A DNA stretch of 64,000 nt. Origin: Pyrus communis. Taxonomy: Eukaryota; Streptophyta; Magnoliopsida; Rosales; Rosaceae. A model generated the notes under the pieces. The model searched no databases. It was not told the origin of the DNA and worked only from the letters and a program-made list of their open reading frames with translations. Shown here piece after piece: positions 48,923-61,100 of the stretch. The stretch is taken from assembly GCF_963583255.1 (NCBI RefSeq), contig NC_084807.1:23519572-23583571 (forward strand), given 5' to 3'. The translations under genes and the position numbers were made by a program. The first letter of the stretch is position 1. Each line of letters starts with the position of its first letter.

Positions 48923-50429
48923 ATGAAGGCACTTATTCTTGTTGGAGGTTTCGGGACGCGTCTGCGGCCGTTGACACTCAGTTTTCCCAAGCCACTTGTT
49001 GAGTTTGCTAACAAACCCATGATCCTGCATCAGGTACAATTGCTCTAGCAATTGAAAAATAATTTTTTTTTTATCCGTTTGTAGGAGTGGATTTCCTTTT
49101 GTTGATCTTGAGCCTAAACATTATTACTTTCTATATAAGAGGAATTGTCAAAAACCTCAAAATATAGTGCTTACCTCAAATCCTCACTGTGTGTTTTATG
49201 TACGCATGCTTTTGTGATCGCATAAATCACGAGTTGATACAATTTTGTTGGTTTTTGCTTTCAGATAGAGGCTCTTAAGGCAATTGGCGTGACAGAAGTG
49301 GTTCTGGCTATCAATTACCAACCAGAGGTAAGCGAGGCCATCGTTTTGTGAAAAGTTTGATTTTATACTTGACGAGATTCATGCTACCGAAGGTTCTTTG
49401 AATGCTTATGCTCTTTATGATTTCTGCAGGTGATGATGACTTTCTTGAAGGAGTTTGAGGAAAAGGTTGACATCAAGATCACATGCTCACAAGAGACTGA
49501 GCCCCTTGGCACTGCTGGACCTCTGGCTCTTGCTAGGGACAAACTGATTGACGATTCTGGCGAGCCCTTCTTTGTCCTTAACAGTGATGTTATCAGCGAG
49601 TACCCGTTTAAGGAAATGATTGAATTCCATAAAGCCCATGGAGGAGAAGCTTCCATAATGGTGACCAAGGTAACATTGAGTTGTAATTCTACCTGATACT
49701 TTGCATTCAGCTTCCTTCCAGCCTTGATATCACCGAAAATAACTTCTTTTTATATAGGTGGATGAGCCGTCGAAATATGGAGTGGTGGTTATGGAAGAGT
49801 CTACAGGGAAAGTTCAGAAATTTGTGGAGAAACCAAAGTTGTTTGTTGGCAACAAAATCAATGCTGGAATTTACTTGTTGAACCCCTCCGTTCTTGATAA
49901 AATTGAACTCAGACCAACCTCAATTGAGAAGGAAGTATTCCCAAAAATCGCAGCAGAGAATAAGCTCTTCGCAATGGTCCTTCCAGGGTTTTGGATGGAC
50001 ATTGGGCAACCAAGGGATTATATTACCGGCCTGAGACTATACCTGGATTCGTTGAGGAAGAACTCTTCATCCAAGTTGGCCAGAGGCGCCCACATTGTGG
50101 GAAACGTTCTGGTGGACGAGACAGCCAAAATTGGCGAGGGATGCCTGATTGGACCGGATGTTGCAATCGGTCCAGGCTGCATTATCGAGTCGGGAGTCAG
50201 GCTCTCTCGCTGTACAGTAATGCGTGGAGTCCGCATCAAGAACCACGCATGCATTTCCAGCAGTATAATCGGATGGCACTCCACCGTTGGACAATGGGCT
50301 CGTGTAGAGAACATGACCATCCTCGGAGAAGATGTGCACGTGAGCGATGAGATTTACAGCAACGGAGGTGTGGTTTTGCCCCACAAAGAAATCAAGTCGA
50401 GCATTTTGAAGCCGGAAATTGTAATGTAG
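48923..50429 (+). CDS. VTC1: GDP-mannose pyrophosphorylase (mannose-1-phosphate guanylyltransferase)
   Basis: Makes GDP-mannose from GTP and mannose-1-phosphate in the cytosol, feeding ascorbate synthesis, protein N-glycosylation and wall mannans; known in Arabidopsis as VTC1/CYT1. Four coding exons, 48923-49033, 49265-49327, 49430-49669 and 49758-50429, all phase 0, give 361 residues, the exact family length. The nucleotidyltransferase signature [19 protein letters not shown] is at residues 6-24, with Pro22, the residue altered in the Arabidopsis vtc1-1 mutant, intact. Further motifs are [29 protein letters not shown] and [14 protein letters not shown]. The C-terminal third is a left-handed beta-helix of hexapeptide repeats ([20 protein letters not shown] and following) ending [10 protein letters not shown]. 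It appears complete and functional. Confidence 0.97.
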
Positions 50430-51454
50430 GGTGTACGCTGTCGCTTATGTTCAAATTACACAACAGAATTTGGTGTCAAGAGATGTAGTAAGTAAGTTAT
50501 GTTGTTTGATATGTATTTGCTATTTTTATCCTTCCCGTTTATACAGTGCATAGGCTCTGCTGCTCCTTCATTTGTGATGTTTTTTTTGAAGTTTTGGGGC
50601 CGTTGGTTGTCCTCTGGGACTTGGAATTGTTGTGAATTGTGTATTGTTTTTGGTGTATATAGGAATAAATTTATCAGTCACTCTCTTGCTGTGTAACTTA
50701 TTAATCAAGCTTGAATTCTTTTCTATTAATATTAATAATATTTTGTTTTTTGCATTTTTTAATTAAGTGGGTACTTTGCTTCCAGTGTTGGTATCTCTAC
50801 TAGATCTGGGAAGATTCCATGACCATTGATCCAAGTGTCGGCAGCATAGATTATGTGAATTATGTCAGTTGGTCCAAGTAATATGCAGCGTGCTTGTCTC
50901 TTAGTTTGAATTGTTTTTCCGGCTATTAGAGTAGTTTTGTTTTGATACTTGTCAGAATACAAAGACAGAGCATTTCATGGGTGTGTTCCCGTTTCTTCGT
51001 TAGTCGCAAACAATACTAAGAGAGGGGAAATTTAAACACACGATTTCGAATGCATGGGTCAGTGCTCTCAGTCTCTCGTTCCTTTGCGGATTTGAATATT
51101 TTGCATTTTCTGGTCCAAACAAAATTAGAAGGTGAAATCATGGACCCCTTGTCATCCATCCCTATTACCTGCCACACAAGGCAAATCCTATGACTCTTAG
51201 GCTTCGTCCAAAACAGCGTATTATTCTACTGAGTGAGACTGAGAGGGACATAAGAAGAAATATTAGCGATTTGTAGAACCAAATAAAAAGGGGTTGGGTG
51301 TTGTAATTATTGTCACACATTTTATTTGTGACGTGAGTGAGCACCTCAGCCATCTTTATCTCCCAGAATGACACTTTGACGGACAACAAGGCTTTGATTA
51401 TGTATCACTAATTAGTGATAATTATGACACTTTGACGGACAAGAAGGTTTTAAT

Positions 51455-51630
51455 TAATGTCAGTTAGTACTACGGTCTAATAGTATTCGTCTTCACTTGT
51501 AAGTGAGAAATCTTAAGTTCGATTCTCATCAAAGGCGAATTTGAACCACATTATTGCTAACCCATTGTGAGGCTAAGCCAATCCCTCTCCCCTTAGTGTA
51601 GATAATATCATTTGTTCAAAAAAAAAAAAT
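51455..51630 (+). mobile_element. tRNA-type SINE
   Basis: Contains TCTTCACTTGTAAGTGAGA, the box-B-like AAGTTCGATTCTC, the body AATTTGAACCACATTATTGC, then CCCTCTCCCCTTAGTGTAGA and a terminal A-run. The same body occurs at 47795-47955 and as a 3' fragment near 2475-2545, so it is a dispersed family. I could not find a clear target duplication. Confidence 0.65.
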
Positions 51631-51639
51631 CCTTCGTGC

Positions 51640-51785
51640 TAAAAACACAAGTTTCAGTGTTTCTTACCACAATCGCTTTAAGTGCTTTTCAAAGATTCAT
51701 TTGCATTTTTACCAAAAATTGGTTCCAAAAACAATTTTACCAAAAACGCTTTCAGTCATTTTAAAAGTATTTACAAACGAGACAT
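51640..51785. mobile_element. MITE fragment related to 7868-8085
   Basis: Shares CGCTTTAAGTGCTTTTC, ACCAAAAACGCTTT and the end AAACGAG with the element at 7868-8085. Partial and diverged. Confidence 0.45.
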
Positions 51786-52332
51786 AATTGAAAGAAAATG
51801 AAATAAACAAGGGTTAAATGGGTAATTAAAAAATGAAGTGACAAAGGGAAAAGCAACTAATCAAGTGTGGTCTACCATGTGAAATTCCACCAAATAAAAT
51901 ACAGCAAAGCAAGAGAGCCAATAGTACAGCAAAATGATTACACTCCAGAGACAGCAGACCTACTTTCATTACAAAAATTAACACACATGATGATTTTCAA
52001 GTCATGGACCCCACACCTCTTGTCCCAATCAAAGGTTGGAGCTGCTCAAGAATTGTGATTGACAAGTGGAAATCCATCCAGAAGATCAAAACCTCATGAA
52101 CCTCCAAGACGGAGGACTTTCATGAAACAGGAATGCCATCATAACAGTATCTCAAGCTAACTACACCTCGTGCTGCCACGTAGAAAAGTTAGGATGTATG
52201 ACACTGCGCGGCTGGCTCGGGATACTGCTCTAGTGGCATCCCCGTAGTTGTACATTTCTCTCCATATAGGGACGACAGTTCTCAGATGTATTTACAGGGG
52301 AAAATTGAAGAATATGTAGAATTTTGTCAAGC

Positions 52333-54759
52333 TCATACTGCGCCTAACAACCGAAACATGACGATGGACGAAACAGCAAGGAGGAACCATGAGATGAAAG
52401 CAAAGGCAACGGCGATTTGGAACCTGCTGCATGGAAGATGCATTGGTGGCCTGCAGTAATTCAAATCCCTCGAGTACAGAACTGTCACCCCCGCTGATGA
52501 GCATGCAGCTGCTAATGACAGAGTAGACGTCACCTGCATTTTTCATTTTTGTTAAACATGAATTAGTTGATAACCGCTTCGGTTTTTATACATCGAACCA
52601 TAAACAGAATCAAAACTATGAAGTAAACAATCTGTTTAGTAGTGGTAGTGCAATACCTACAAGAAACGGTTAAAGCACAATGAAACCTTTCATTTGGGAA
52701 GGTGATACTTTCTTTCCGGAAAATTTTAGTAAATATCATGTATTGTAGTAGTCTTAAGTGTAGCAAAGGATCACCCGAAAAGCTTTATTCATTTCTAAGT
52801 TAATCAGTATCCTGAAGATCACACAACGGAATTGAAGTTATTTGACTGACCATGTTTTCTCAAACATTTTTCCGCTACTCAGTTGTCCTGATGATCCAAC
52901 ATTTGTTCCGCGTGATCAGGATAAGTTTCAATTAATAAGTGCATAAATTATCTATAAACTTCTCCCAACATCTCCAGTCCATCAGAAATCATGCATAACC
53001 CTTAAAATTAACGATGCCACACACACTTGTTTCTGAAGACTAAATGCAAAAAACAATCCATAAATAAATGAAGAAACTTACCCAATCCCCGACAACAAAT
53101 AGGCTCACTAAAATGGGATTCTGCAAGCTTCTCTTCGACCTCAAAGCATGTAAATCAAGGCAAGCAAGTCCAAAACTCCAAACAACTTGAAGCCCCATTG
53201 ATGCAATTAAATAGCTGCATCCACATAAATGCAGGTAAGAATTATACAACTATTCAAACCTAGAAGCATGTAAACTTCAAACCATTTACGGGAAAGGATA
53301 TAAAGAACAATCTTACTGCATGACAGGGGCAGCAACCAATAAATTAGCAGATTATAAGTCCTAACGCAAGTATGCACCAATGGACACATAGTGGACATAC
53401 AGGCAAAGACATGCGACTCTATGCACCTTAAAAGTTAGGCTCACAAATAACACTTCCAAGTTCTATGAACACAACTGATCAATAAATTGAGGTGGGAAGG
53501 TGTTGCTACTTATCAGAACACATACAAACTAAGGAAAGGCTTTATGAACCGAAAATCAAGTAAACACACGTTAACACATGAAAACTACACGGTCACAATA
53601 TCTCAAGAAACTTCGTCAAACCTCTCTATAAGTGGGAGAATTGAAATCATTTGTTCGTAAGGGAAGAAAATCATTAGCTACCAAGGAAGCAGAATGGTAG
53701 GAATGACTTCATTGACTTGTGGTTATGTGATAGAGAGAGAGAGAGAGAGAGAGAGAGGTCATTGAGATGACTTTTCGGAATGCTGCAAAGAGAATTATAG
53801 CTTCAATTCGCAGTTGTCACCATACAAAGACATCTTATGATGTTCAGGTTTCTGCAAACAAAATAAGGTGGAATAACGTACGATTTTTTATTCCTATGTG
53901 GAAGGTATAGGTTCAATAGGAGGAGATTCTTATCCTTAAAATGTACAGATTTAAGCTCAGAGATCAACAGACGAGGGTAGATGAATTAAACAAAGGCCCA
54001 GATCAACCATAGAAAAACTCAAGAACCAAGCATACATTAGTAAGTGATTAGTTTAACATTTTACGACAAACCTTGGTAAGTGAATAAATAAGAGCGAAAA
54101 CAAGGGTAAGGGCAACAACATGAAATTTGCTTTTACCACTTTCAGAACCATTAACCACATTTCTGAATACTAAGAGACTTAAATTTGTTCTCTTTTACTT
54201 CCTCCTCATTAATTTCTATGTAATTGGTAAAGAGAAACGCTAAGGAGACTCTCTAAAAAATGAAACTCTCCGTACTCTCACCTCATGTTTTTTGCAGTGT
54301 TTTATAATCTTTTGGCACGAAAATTGCGTTAAACTATGAGGCGTCAGAGAGTCCGAGTCTCCTTAGCATTTTTCAATTGGTAAAACTTAGCAAGGGAATC
54401 CGATCCACACCACTTTCCTTTCTAATTAAACCCTTTTTTTTTTCTTTCCCATTAATGGAGAATCCCAGCTGGGTTAAATTTTGCTACAAATTGAACAAAT
54501 CCGAAATCGATCGATAAAAACTCAACCATTTCAAAATACCCACCAGGGGAGAACAGAATCTACGAAAGTTTTCTTGTAAAAAATGTAAAAAAACAGAAAG
54601 ACATAATAAGAAGGGGAAAACAAAATACCAAAATGCAGTGGCATTGAAGAATCCATGAGCAGAGAGCATCACCCCAATAGCAGCAGCAGCAAAACAGCAC
54701 TGCCCAATTCTCAGTGCCAGCCCACTCACCTTCCCTGGGCTCCCAAACAGCTTCTTCAT
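52333..54759 (-). CDS. CASP-like membrane protein (CASPL5B type)
   Basis: A four-pass plasma-membrane protein related to the CASPs that organise the Casparian strip; most CASP-like members have unknown roles. Three exons, 54759-54629, 53214-53082 and 52533-52333, joined at GT-AG introns, give 154 residues, normal for subfamily 5. Membrane segments are about [60 protein letters not shown] and [20 protein letters not shown]. The [18 protein letters not shown] and DLNYCRPP motifs are typical of CASPL5. The start ATG has a [13 protein letters not shown]-terminus. The leader contains a long GA tract 12 bases before the ATG. The name is by motif recollection; 5A members are the alternative. Confidence 0.88.
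53733..53757. repeat. GA microsatellite in CASPL intron 1
   Basis: About 12 GA units. Confidence 0.9.
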
Positions 54760-54765
54760 CCCTTC

Positions 54766-54771
<6 letters not shown>

Positions 54772-54834
<63 letters not shown>
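54772..54834. repeat. (CT)31 microsatellite in the CASPL leader
   Basis: Uninterrupted CT on the plus strand, so (GA)31 in the transcript, ending 12 bases before the start codon at 54759. GA-rich leaders can bind BBR/BPC factors or affect translation; this is an inference. Confidence 0.93.
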
Positions 54835-54837
<3 letters not shown>

Positions 54838-55044
54838 TTTCTCTCTCTAAGCTCAAAGGGACCGTTTTCTGAGTCCTACAAATGAGCCCTAACTTTCATA
54901 TAATTCCACCATTAACGCAATAAGAGCTAAAGAACTCAACTTTTGGAGGGGAGGCTTAAAATGTGGGATCTTCAGAGATAAAGGTGAGATTTTCGGTTGA
55001 AGAAGAAAAGAGATGTCTGACATGGAATGGGATGGCAGCAATGG
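54835..55044. other. Upstream region of the CASP-like gene
   Basis: Short spacer with probable CASPL promoter sequence on the minus strand. No further motif called. Confidence 0.4.
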
Positions 55045-55225
55045 GGAAAGGATCTTTCCACCCGGACACACAATCCTGGCTTTTGAAATTTGATCTAACG
55101 GTTTCAAACATGGACCCATTTAAAAAGTTATAATAACATAAACCGTTAGATCAAATTTCAAAGGTTCAGATTATATGCCTCGATAGACTTGGTGAAAAAG
55201 ATCCCATCCGGATCATTTCCCGGCA
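55045..55225. mobile_element. Foldback MITE (copy 3)
   Basis: Inverted arms around a short AT-rich loop: left arm GGATCTTTCCACCCGGACAC and GAAATTTGATCTAACGGTTT; right arm the imperfect complement, ending GATCCCATCCGGATC. It shares the TTTGATCTAACGGTTNCAAA core with copies 1 and 2, and ACATGGA with copy 2. Confidence 0.72.
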
Positions 55226-55326
55226 GGAATGGAATGCTTTCATCATCTCTCTTACTGAGAGACTGCTTTATTTCTCTCTCTCTCTCTCTCTCTCTCATGG
55301 GTCTCTCTCCCATTGGTCCTCCATCA

Positions 55327-55462
55327 AATATAAAATATAGTTAGATTTGGGCCCTCAATGTGAAGAAAGTAGAAGAAAGGAATTGCATTTTATATGGGCC
55401 CTCAATATAAAATATAGTTAGATTTGGGCCCAATAGGTTGATTGCATTTTATATGAGCCCAC
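55327..55462. repeat. Local direct repeats
   Basis: ATAAAATATAGTTAGATTTG followed by GGCCC occurs twice (about 55328 and 55408), and ATTGCATTTTATATG followed by AGCCC or GGCCC occurs twice, so this is a decayed tandem duplication of roughly 60-80 bp. No gene. Confidence 0.75.
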
Positions 55463-55994
55463 TCAAATTTTTTTTTTTTTTTTGGATTTTGTTATTTGTA
55501 TCTCTATTTTTACCTCTTACAAATCCTCATTAATTTTTAATCATTGATTTTTTTCAATTCTTCTGATTTGACTTCCAAAAAATGAAAGAGACATGTGAGA
55601 AGTGAAAATAGACGTGTATATTGCATTACCTATTCTTTTTTTTTTTTTTGGTGGAGAAAAATTCAAATTTAAGACATCAAATAGCGACTTTACGGGAATG
55701 TAATCAAAATTCAGAATCAAATTGCGGAATTAGATTCCGATTATGAGATATACTTTCGTTTATTGAACTTGGGAATTCAATTCCTCGTTTTGAAGGAATT
55801 GGACTCCATAAAACATTGGTCGCAAAAGTCTATACAATACATGAGACCGCAGAGAACCAACACCCACCTCACCATAAAGGCCACCGACTTCAACGCATTT
55901 CAACCCTAAACCTCTCAAGGCGTCGAGAGAGAGGGAGAGAGTCCTGTTTCTAAAATCCTAGCTAAACCCTCGCCTCGCTTCTCCTCCAAACCAA
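55463..55994. other. Promoter region of the p32/MAM33 gene
   Basis: T-rich tracts, then leader-like sequence. CTAAACC and CCCTAAAC motifs (telo-box-like, near 55905 and 55965) lie just upstream of the ATG; such boxes are common before plant ribosomal and mitochondrial-function genes. No clear TATA box. Confidence 0.45.
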
Positions 55995-57371
55995 ATGGCT
56001 TTCACTTCAATTCTCCGCCGATCGGCCTCCTCCCTGGCCCCACTCGCCAGCCGCCTTGCTCGTGGCCAGCGGTCTTACCACGGCGCTGTTGCCACCACCG
56101 TCAACCACTTCAATTTCTCCCGAAAGCACACTCAGCCGACCCCTTTCGTTCCCACCCCTCGATACTACTCGAGCCACAGTTCGGACCAGTCTCTGATCAG
56201 GGTCATCGAGTCGGAGATCAAGTGCGCTGAGGAGACCGAGGATCTCGACAAGGTGAGGTTTTTTAGTTAATTTTCTCTTGCATTGTGGACTGTTTGGTTT
56301 CTGAGAAAATTTGGGGAAATGGGCAAGAAAATGAGGGTATGGTGGCTCTGTTGTGTTTGGCTTCTTGGATTAGGAAAACCCCATCTCAATTAAATTGAAT
56401 AATCGTGCTTGGGAACTGCTATTTTGAAGTGAATTGCAGAAATTGAAGGATTTCTTGCGTTAGAGTTCATACTTCCTTAATTTAGTTCAATCATATTTCC
56501 CTTATGTTCGTTTCCTTGATTTTGATTTGCCCCTTGAGATGTATATATTTCGAAAAATTGGTTCTTGTAAAAGAACTACATGATCTCCGAATGTTAGTAA
56601 TAGATGTTTGTGAGTGATGTTGGATAATTTGTTTATGTTGGTATTTGTTCATGGATTGTGTGAGTGTTTTCGCTCGTGGTTCGATTCAGCAGTAGATGTT
56701 TGAATGTGTGTTAGTGATATTTGAATTATGTGAGATCACTAGAATTATCGCTACTCGAGTGCTCAATTTGTAGGTTGAGGAGATTCCATCATCCTTTCCT
56801 TTTAAAATTGAAGATACTCCCGGAATCCAGACGGTGACGCTGAAAAGAACGTATCAAGGTGAAGACATACAGGTTGAAGTTCACATGCCTGATCTAGTCA
56901 CAGGTGAAGACGACAACGATGATAACCAAAATGATGACAATGATGAACACGCCAACCAATCCAGCATCCCGTTGGTCGTAACTGTCTCCAAGGGTAACGG
57001 ACCAGTTCTCGAGTTTAGCATCACTGCTTACCCTGATGAGTTTCAAATTGACAGCTTGGCAGTGAAAAATCCCGAAGATTCCGAGGATCAAATTGCCTAT
57101 GAGGGGCCTGATTTCCAGTAAGCATAAATTACTAATACTTCTGCAGCATTAATCAAAGATTATTGTATATGTAATTCTCTCGAATTCACGCAAATGTCTG
57201 CTGTATTGCAGTGATTTGGACGAGAACCTTCAGAAGGCATTCCACAAGTATTTGGAGGTGAGAGGAATCAAGCCCAGCACAACCAATTTCTTGCATGAGT
57301 ACATGCTCAACAAGGACAGCAAAGAATATGCAAACTGGTTGCAGCAACTTAAGCGCTTCGTCGAAGCGTAA
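55995..57371 (+). CDS. Mitochondrial glycoprotein family protein (p32/MAM33)
   Basis: An acidic mitochondrial-matrix protein of the p32/MAM33 family, which forms ring-shaped trimers and is linked to mitochondrial translation and oxidative phosphorylation. Three exons, 55995-56252, 56774-57117 and 57212-57371, with phase-consistent GT-AG introns, give 253 residues. The N-terminus MAFTSILRRSASSLAPLASR is arginine/serine-rich and lacks acids, as expected for a matrix presequence. The mature part has IRVIESEIKCAEET, an acidic loop (EDDNDDNQNDDNDEH, about 129-145) and the C-terminal family block DLDENLQKAFHKYLEVRGIK, then FLHEYMLNKDSKEYANWLQQ and LKRFVEA. Splicing after GPDF creates the codon CA|T for His. 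It is intact and lies between CASPL and P5CS, as near its Arabidopsis relatives. Confidence 0.93.
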
Positions 57372-58176
57372 AATTTTTACCGTAAGATGTTACCTGGTAG
57401 AAAAGATTGCGGGCATGGTTTAGCCTGCGTTTTTGGAACTCTTACTGAACTTTGAGGGATGTGGTCTTTTGTTGGGAGGCTTTTATGCAAACAATAGTTG
57501 CTTTTCGTATGAAAATAACTATTTAGGCAATCTCTTGTGCACTCACTATTTCATCAGAAGTATCTCAAAATTCATGCTACATGTCCTCGACGGATTTTCG
57601 TTTCTTGCGATGTTCTTGGTCTCACTTGTGTTTTCGATCATTTTTTTTTTTTTTTTTGGGAATTAAAGTTTGAATAAAAATTATTTACGTGACACAACAA
57701 ATAAAAAGACCGTTTCCTGGCTTATAATATTTTTCAAACGGCTTAATGTTTGGATTGAAAATACTCGTGATGGTTTTTCTTTTGTCCAAATTTAAGTTCA
57801 GTAAAAAGTATGTGACCATAAAAATCGTAAAACCGTAACATTTTCAACTTTTGATTATTAGGAAACGGTTGCCAAACTTTTAACGTGTCATAAAGACAAG
57901 CGAAAATTCTACTATGCTCCTCTATGGCGTGCACCCGCGCAATAGATAAAAAGACGATGAAAAGAGCAAGTAATGAAATGATTTTATTATTTTTCTAAAA
58001 GAAAAAAAACAACAGAAAATTTTTATGAATTTGCTACGCTAATATGAGTGGGGATAAACTACGCATCATATTTTAAAGCAATAATACATGATAATTTATT
58101 CTCTGTCCATCTCTCTCACAAGTGACCACCTGGGAAGATGGAAATGGGAGATGGACGGCTGTGATTGATGACAAAT
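57372..58176. other. 3'-to-3' spacer between p32 and P5CS
   Basis: Convergent gene ends. The T-rich 3' untranslated sequence includes a run of about 17 T near 57640-57657. No gene or element recognised. Confidence 0.5.
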
Positions 58177-61100
58177 TTAGGGCTCAATTGGGAGGTCCTT
58201 GTGTGTGTAAGTAATCCCCTTATCACCGTCCACAATCTGTCCATTTCCTCGCAGAATCCTGCACGTCCAATCAAAATACTAAAAGTCAATATTTTTGTTT
58301 TGGACAAAGTGGGGAGTGCCTTCTTCAAGGTGCTTCTGTACTTCCAACCGAAAATGTACTGACATGAACTGAGGTTTCTTACCATCGAGTTGTTAACAAT
58401 CCTTCTACTCCTACCGGACCCCGAGCGTGAATTCGACTTGTGCTTATCCCAACCTGTTGAGCAAGGGAAGATAGTTAGATACAGTACTCAAAACCTTGGC
58501 ATATAACTGTCTTCAAGAATTACTGCTAGATCATCTTTCTACCTCCGCACCAAGTCCAAATCGAGCACCATCGCAGAATCTTGGGCTTGCATTGTGGAAA
58601 ATAGCAGCACTGCCAACGTTTATAACAATCAACGTTACTGCCAACATCACTAAAGAGTGAACAAGTAGGACCTTTTTTTCTGTCCAACCATTTTAGTTGG
58701 CCTGACTCTATGTAATTGCCTCTGATTACAGAATATTCTGATTGATATGGAAAGCATAGATCCTCTGAAAAAAGACCGGAATCATTCATACCTGTCGACT
58801 TGACCTAAAAACGCATCCACAACTTCTTGGTCTTCTGCAATGATGCAATCGGTATGTGCACTGCAAAATGGAGAAAAGATAAACGACAGCTTTATACAAT
58901 TGATTGACATGTAATCCATTTAAAAAAGGAAACTTCGACATGCCTTCCATGTTCATGTATATGACCAATCGCTGCATGCACATCGTCAACAAACTCAACA
59001 GTGCAAGCCATTGAACTGTACTCATGATGGAATGAATGCGCCTCTGGAATCCTGAGCAAGGCATTTGCCCTTGGTCCACCATATAAAGTAACACCTGCAC
59101 ATGATACCCGAGTTTAATTTCTTTAAATCCTTCTGATGGCATGTTTCACTGAAACAATTTTTGTTGGCTTCTCTTTAAAAGTGTGTCCCAAGCTTGGGTG
59201 GGGGGTAACAGAATATTGTTCTGTTACATGCCTGTGATTCGAAATTTTCAGTAATTCTCGTTCTCAACAGGTAAAAGGCATATGAACAGTATCAAGTCTC
59301 ATCCACCTCAATGCCCTTGTTTAAAACAAAAGAAGTTTTTTATGCATGAAAATTGTACCTGCAATGCGAAGCTCAACAACAAGATCATAAAATGCAGTTG
59401 TACTCTTCAAATCGTTATGGACAAGAAGTGTTTCCTGAGAATAACACACACAACAACAAAGTGTTACAAATGATAAATTAGCAATTACAAAGTACGTTCT
59501 TAACTGCAGTAGAAAGATTGTAAGATGCCATCGAAACATATTATCATCCAGAAATTGTAAATTACAGATAAATTACCATTGCATTACATGCTGCTGGATA
59601 ATCTATTTTTGCATCCAAAACAATTCTCTTTGCCATATCCATATTAGCAGACTTATCAATATACACGTGGCATATTCCATCTGCATAGAAAACAACACAT
59701 TTGTTCTCTTTACTATGGCAGCCGCCATCATATTCTCTCACAAAACAAGAATACAGGAAAAATGGAGCACATAATGCAATTATTTATAAGTGAAGAATAA
59801 ATTTAGTAGTTCTAACCGGCATGACCGAGAACTGGAATCTTGGTCGAATTCTTGACTTGAGAAACCAGTTTATTGCTGCCTCTTGGGATCACAAGATCAA
59901 TCACGTCATCATGCTGGAAATAATTTTTTAGTTAGTACTAATTATGATCTGAAATCGACTGAGGAATTGGGATTATCAGTCTATGCTCTACTCACCTTAA
60001 GCAAATCTGGAATCTCTTCTCTTGAAGTCACAAGTCCAATTAGTTTTCCACCAACACTCTCTGGGATGGCTTCGGTGATAATCTACATATTTTTTATGAA
60101 AAATACTTTTAATAAAATGATTACTTCACTGACAATGCAAAAAGGGAATGCAAATATAAATTCTCTATATATTTTGTACAAATCATTAGATTGAGAGAAA
60201 CAAACCTTGTGCAAAATTGCATTTGATCTCTTAGCCTCCTTTCCCCCCTTCAAGAGAAGTCCATTCCCACTTCGGATTGCTAATGAAGCTATCTATTCAA
60301 TCATAAAAAAAATACAAAAACCCTTAGGCGTATGATGAGGAAGAAATGCAAGTCTTCTCCAAAGCATAAAACTAATGACAGAGACTCAATATGAGCTTCG
60401 TGAAACATTTAAAATAAAGAACCAAAAAAATTCTTCCTCAAAGTCCTTGTCTAAGGTTTTTTAATGAGATCTGATTTCCAAGCTGTTAGATTACAGATGG
60501 TATTGAGCTGCATCTTTCCCACTATGCATCTCAATTGTCCACATTTATTTTACACTTGGACAAACAAAATTTAAATGACATAAGATAACATGCAGTTTGA
60601 TATTCCAAAGTTTCACTGTATACCTGTACTAGCGCTTCAGGACGGGACTCAAATACAATCAGAAGAACACCCAGTGGGCTTGATGTTTTCTCCAAGACAA
60701 GACCATCTGCAAGCTGGAAGCAAGTGTTACCAACAGAAGCATCATTTATTAGTTATCAGCACAACAACAGATTATGGTGCCCCACTTGACAAAGATAAAT
60801 GATTTCAGTTGCAGATTATAGACTATGTATTACAGAAATGTCAATAATCGCAAATATCTCTAAGTAAGAAATTGATAGTGGAGTTAAAACTCTTGTATTT
60901 GATCTCTATCTATTGTTTTATTTGTTTGTCTTAAATCGTTGTCCACACTCTTGAGAGCATTGTTGTGTAAGAATATCATAAGCCAAAAATAATGATCCTT
61001 ATACCACATCCCATACCTCAGTTTTTTTCAAAACACGACCAATTGGATCTTCCATGTTTGCAAGCACACGTATAGACTTTGCAAGACTTGTAATCTGCAG

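Larger units (their letters stand above)
50430..52332. other. Spacer with SINE and MITE relics
   Basis: The 3' flank of the pyrophosphorylase gene. About 51367 and 51424 begin two direct copies of ATGACACTTTGACGGACAA. A SINE and a MITE fragment follow (listed separately). No gene recognised; open frames are short and without family resemblance. Confidence 0.5.

Noticed and set aside
54560..54856. Open frame rich in Arg-Glu extending the CASPL start upstream on the minus strand
   Set aside because: Out of frame with the CASPL exon and made of the GA repeat; the ATG at 54759 gives the family N-terminus.
58526..58789. 87-codon minus-strand frame within P5CS
   Set aside because: Wrong frame over exon 18 and its flanking intron; the correct frame reads [20 protein letters not shown].
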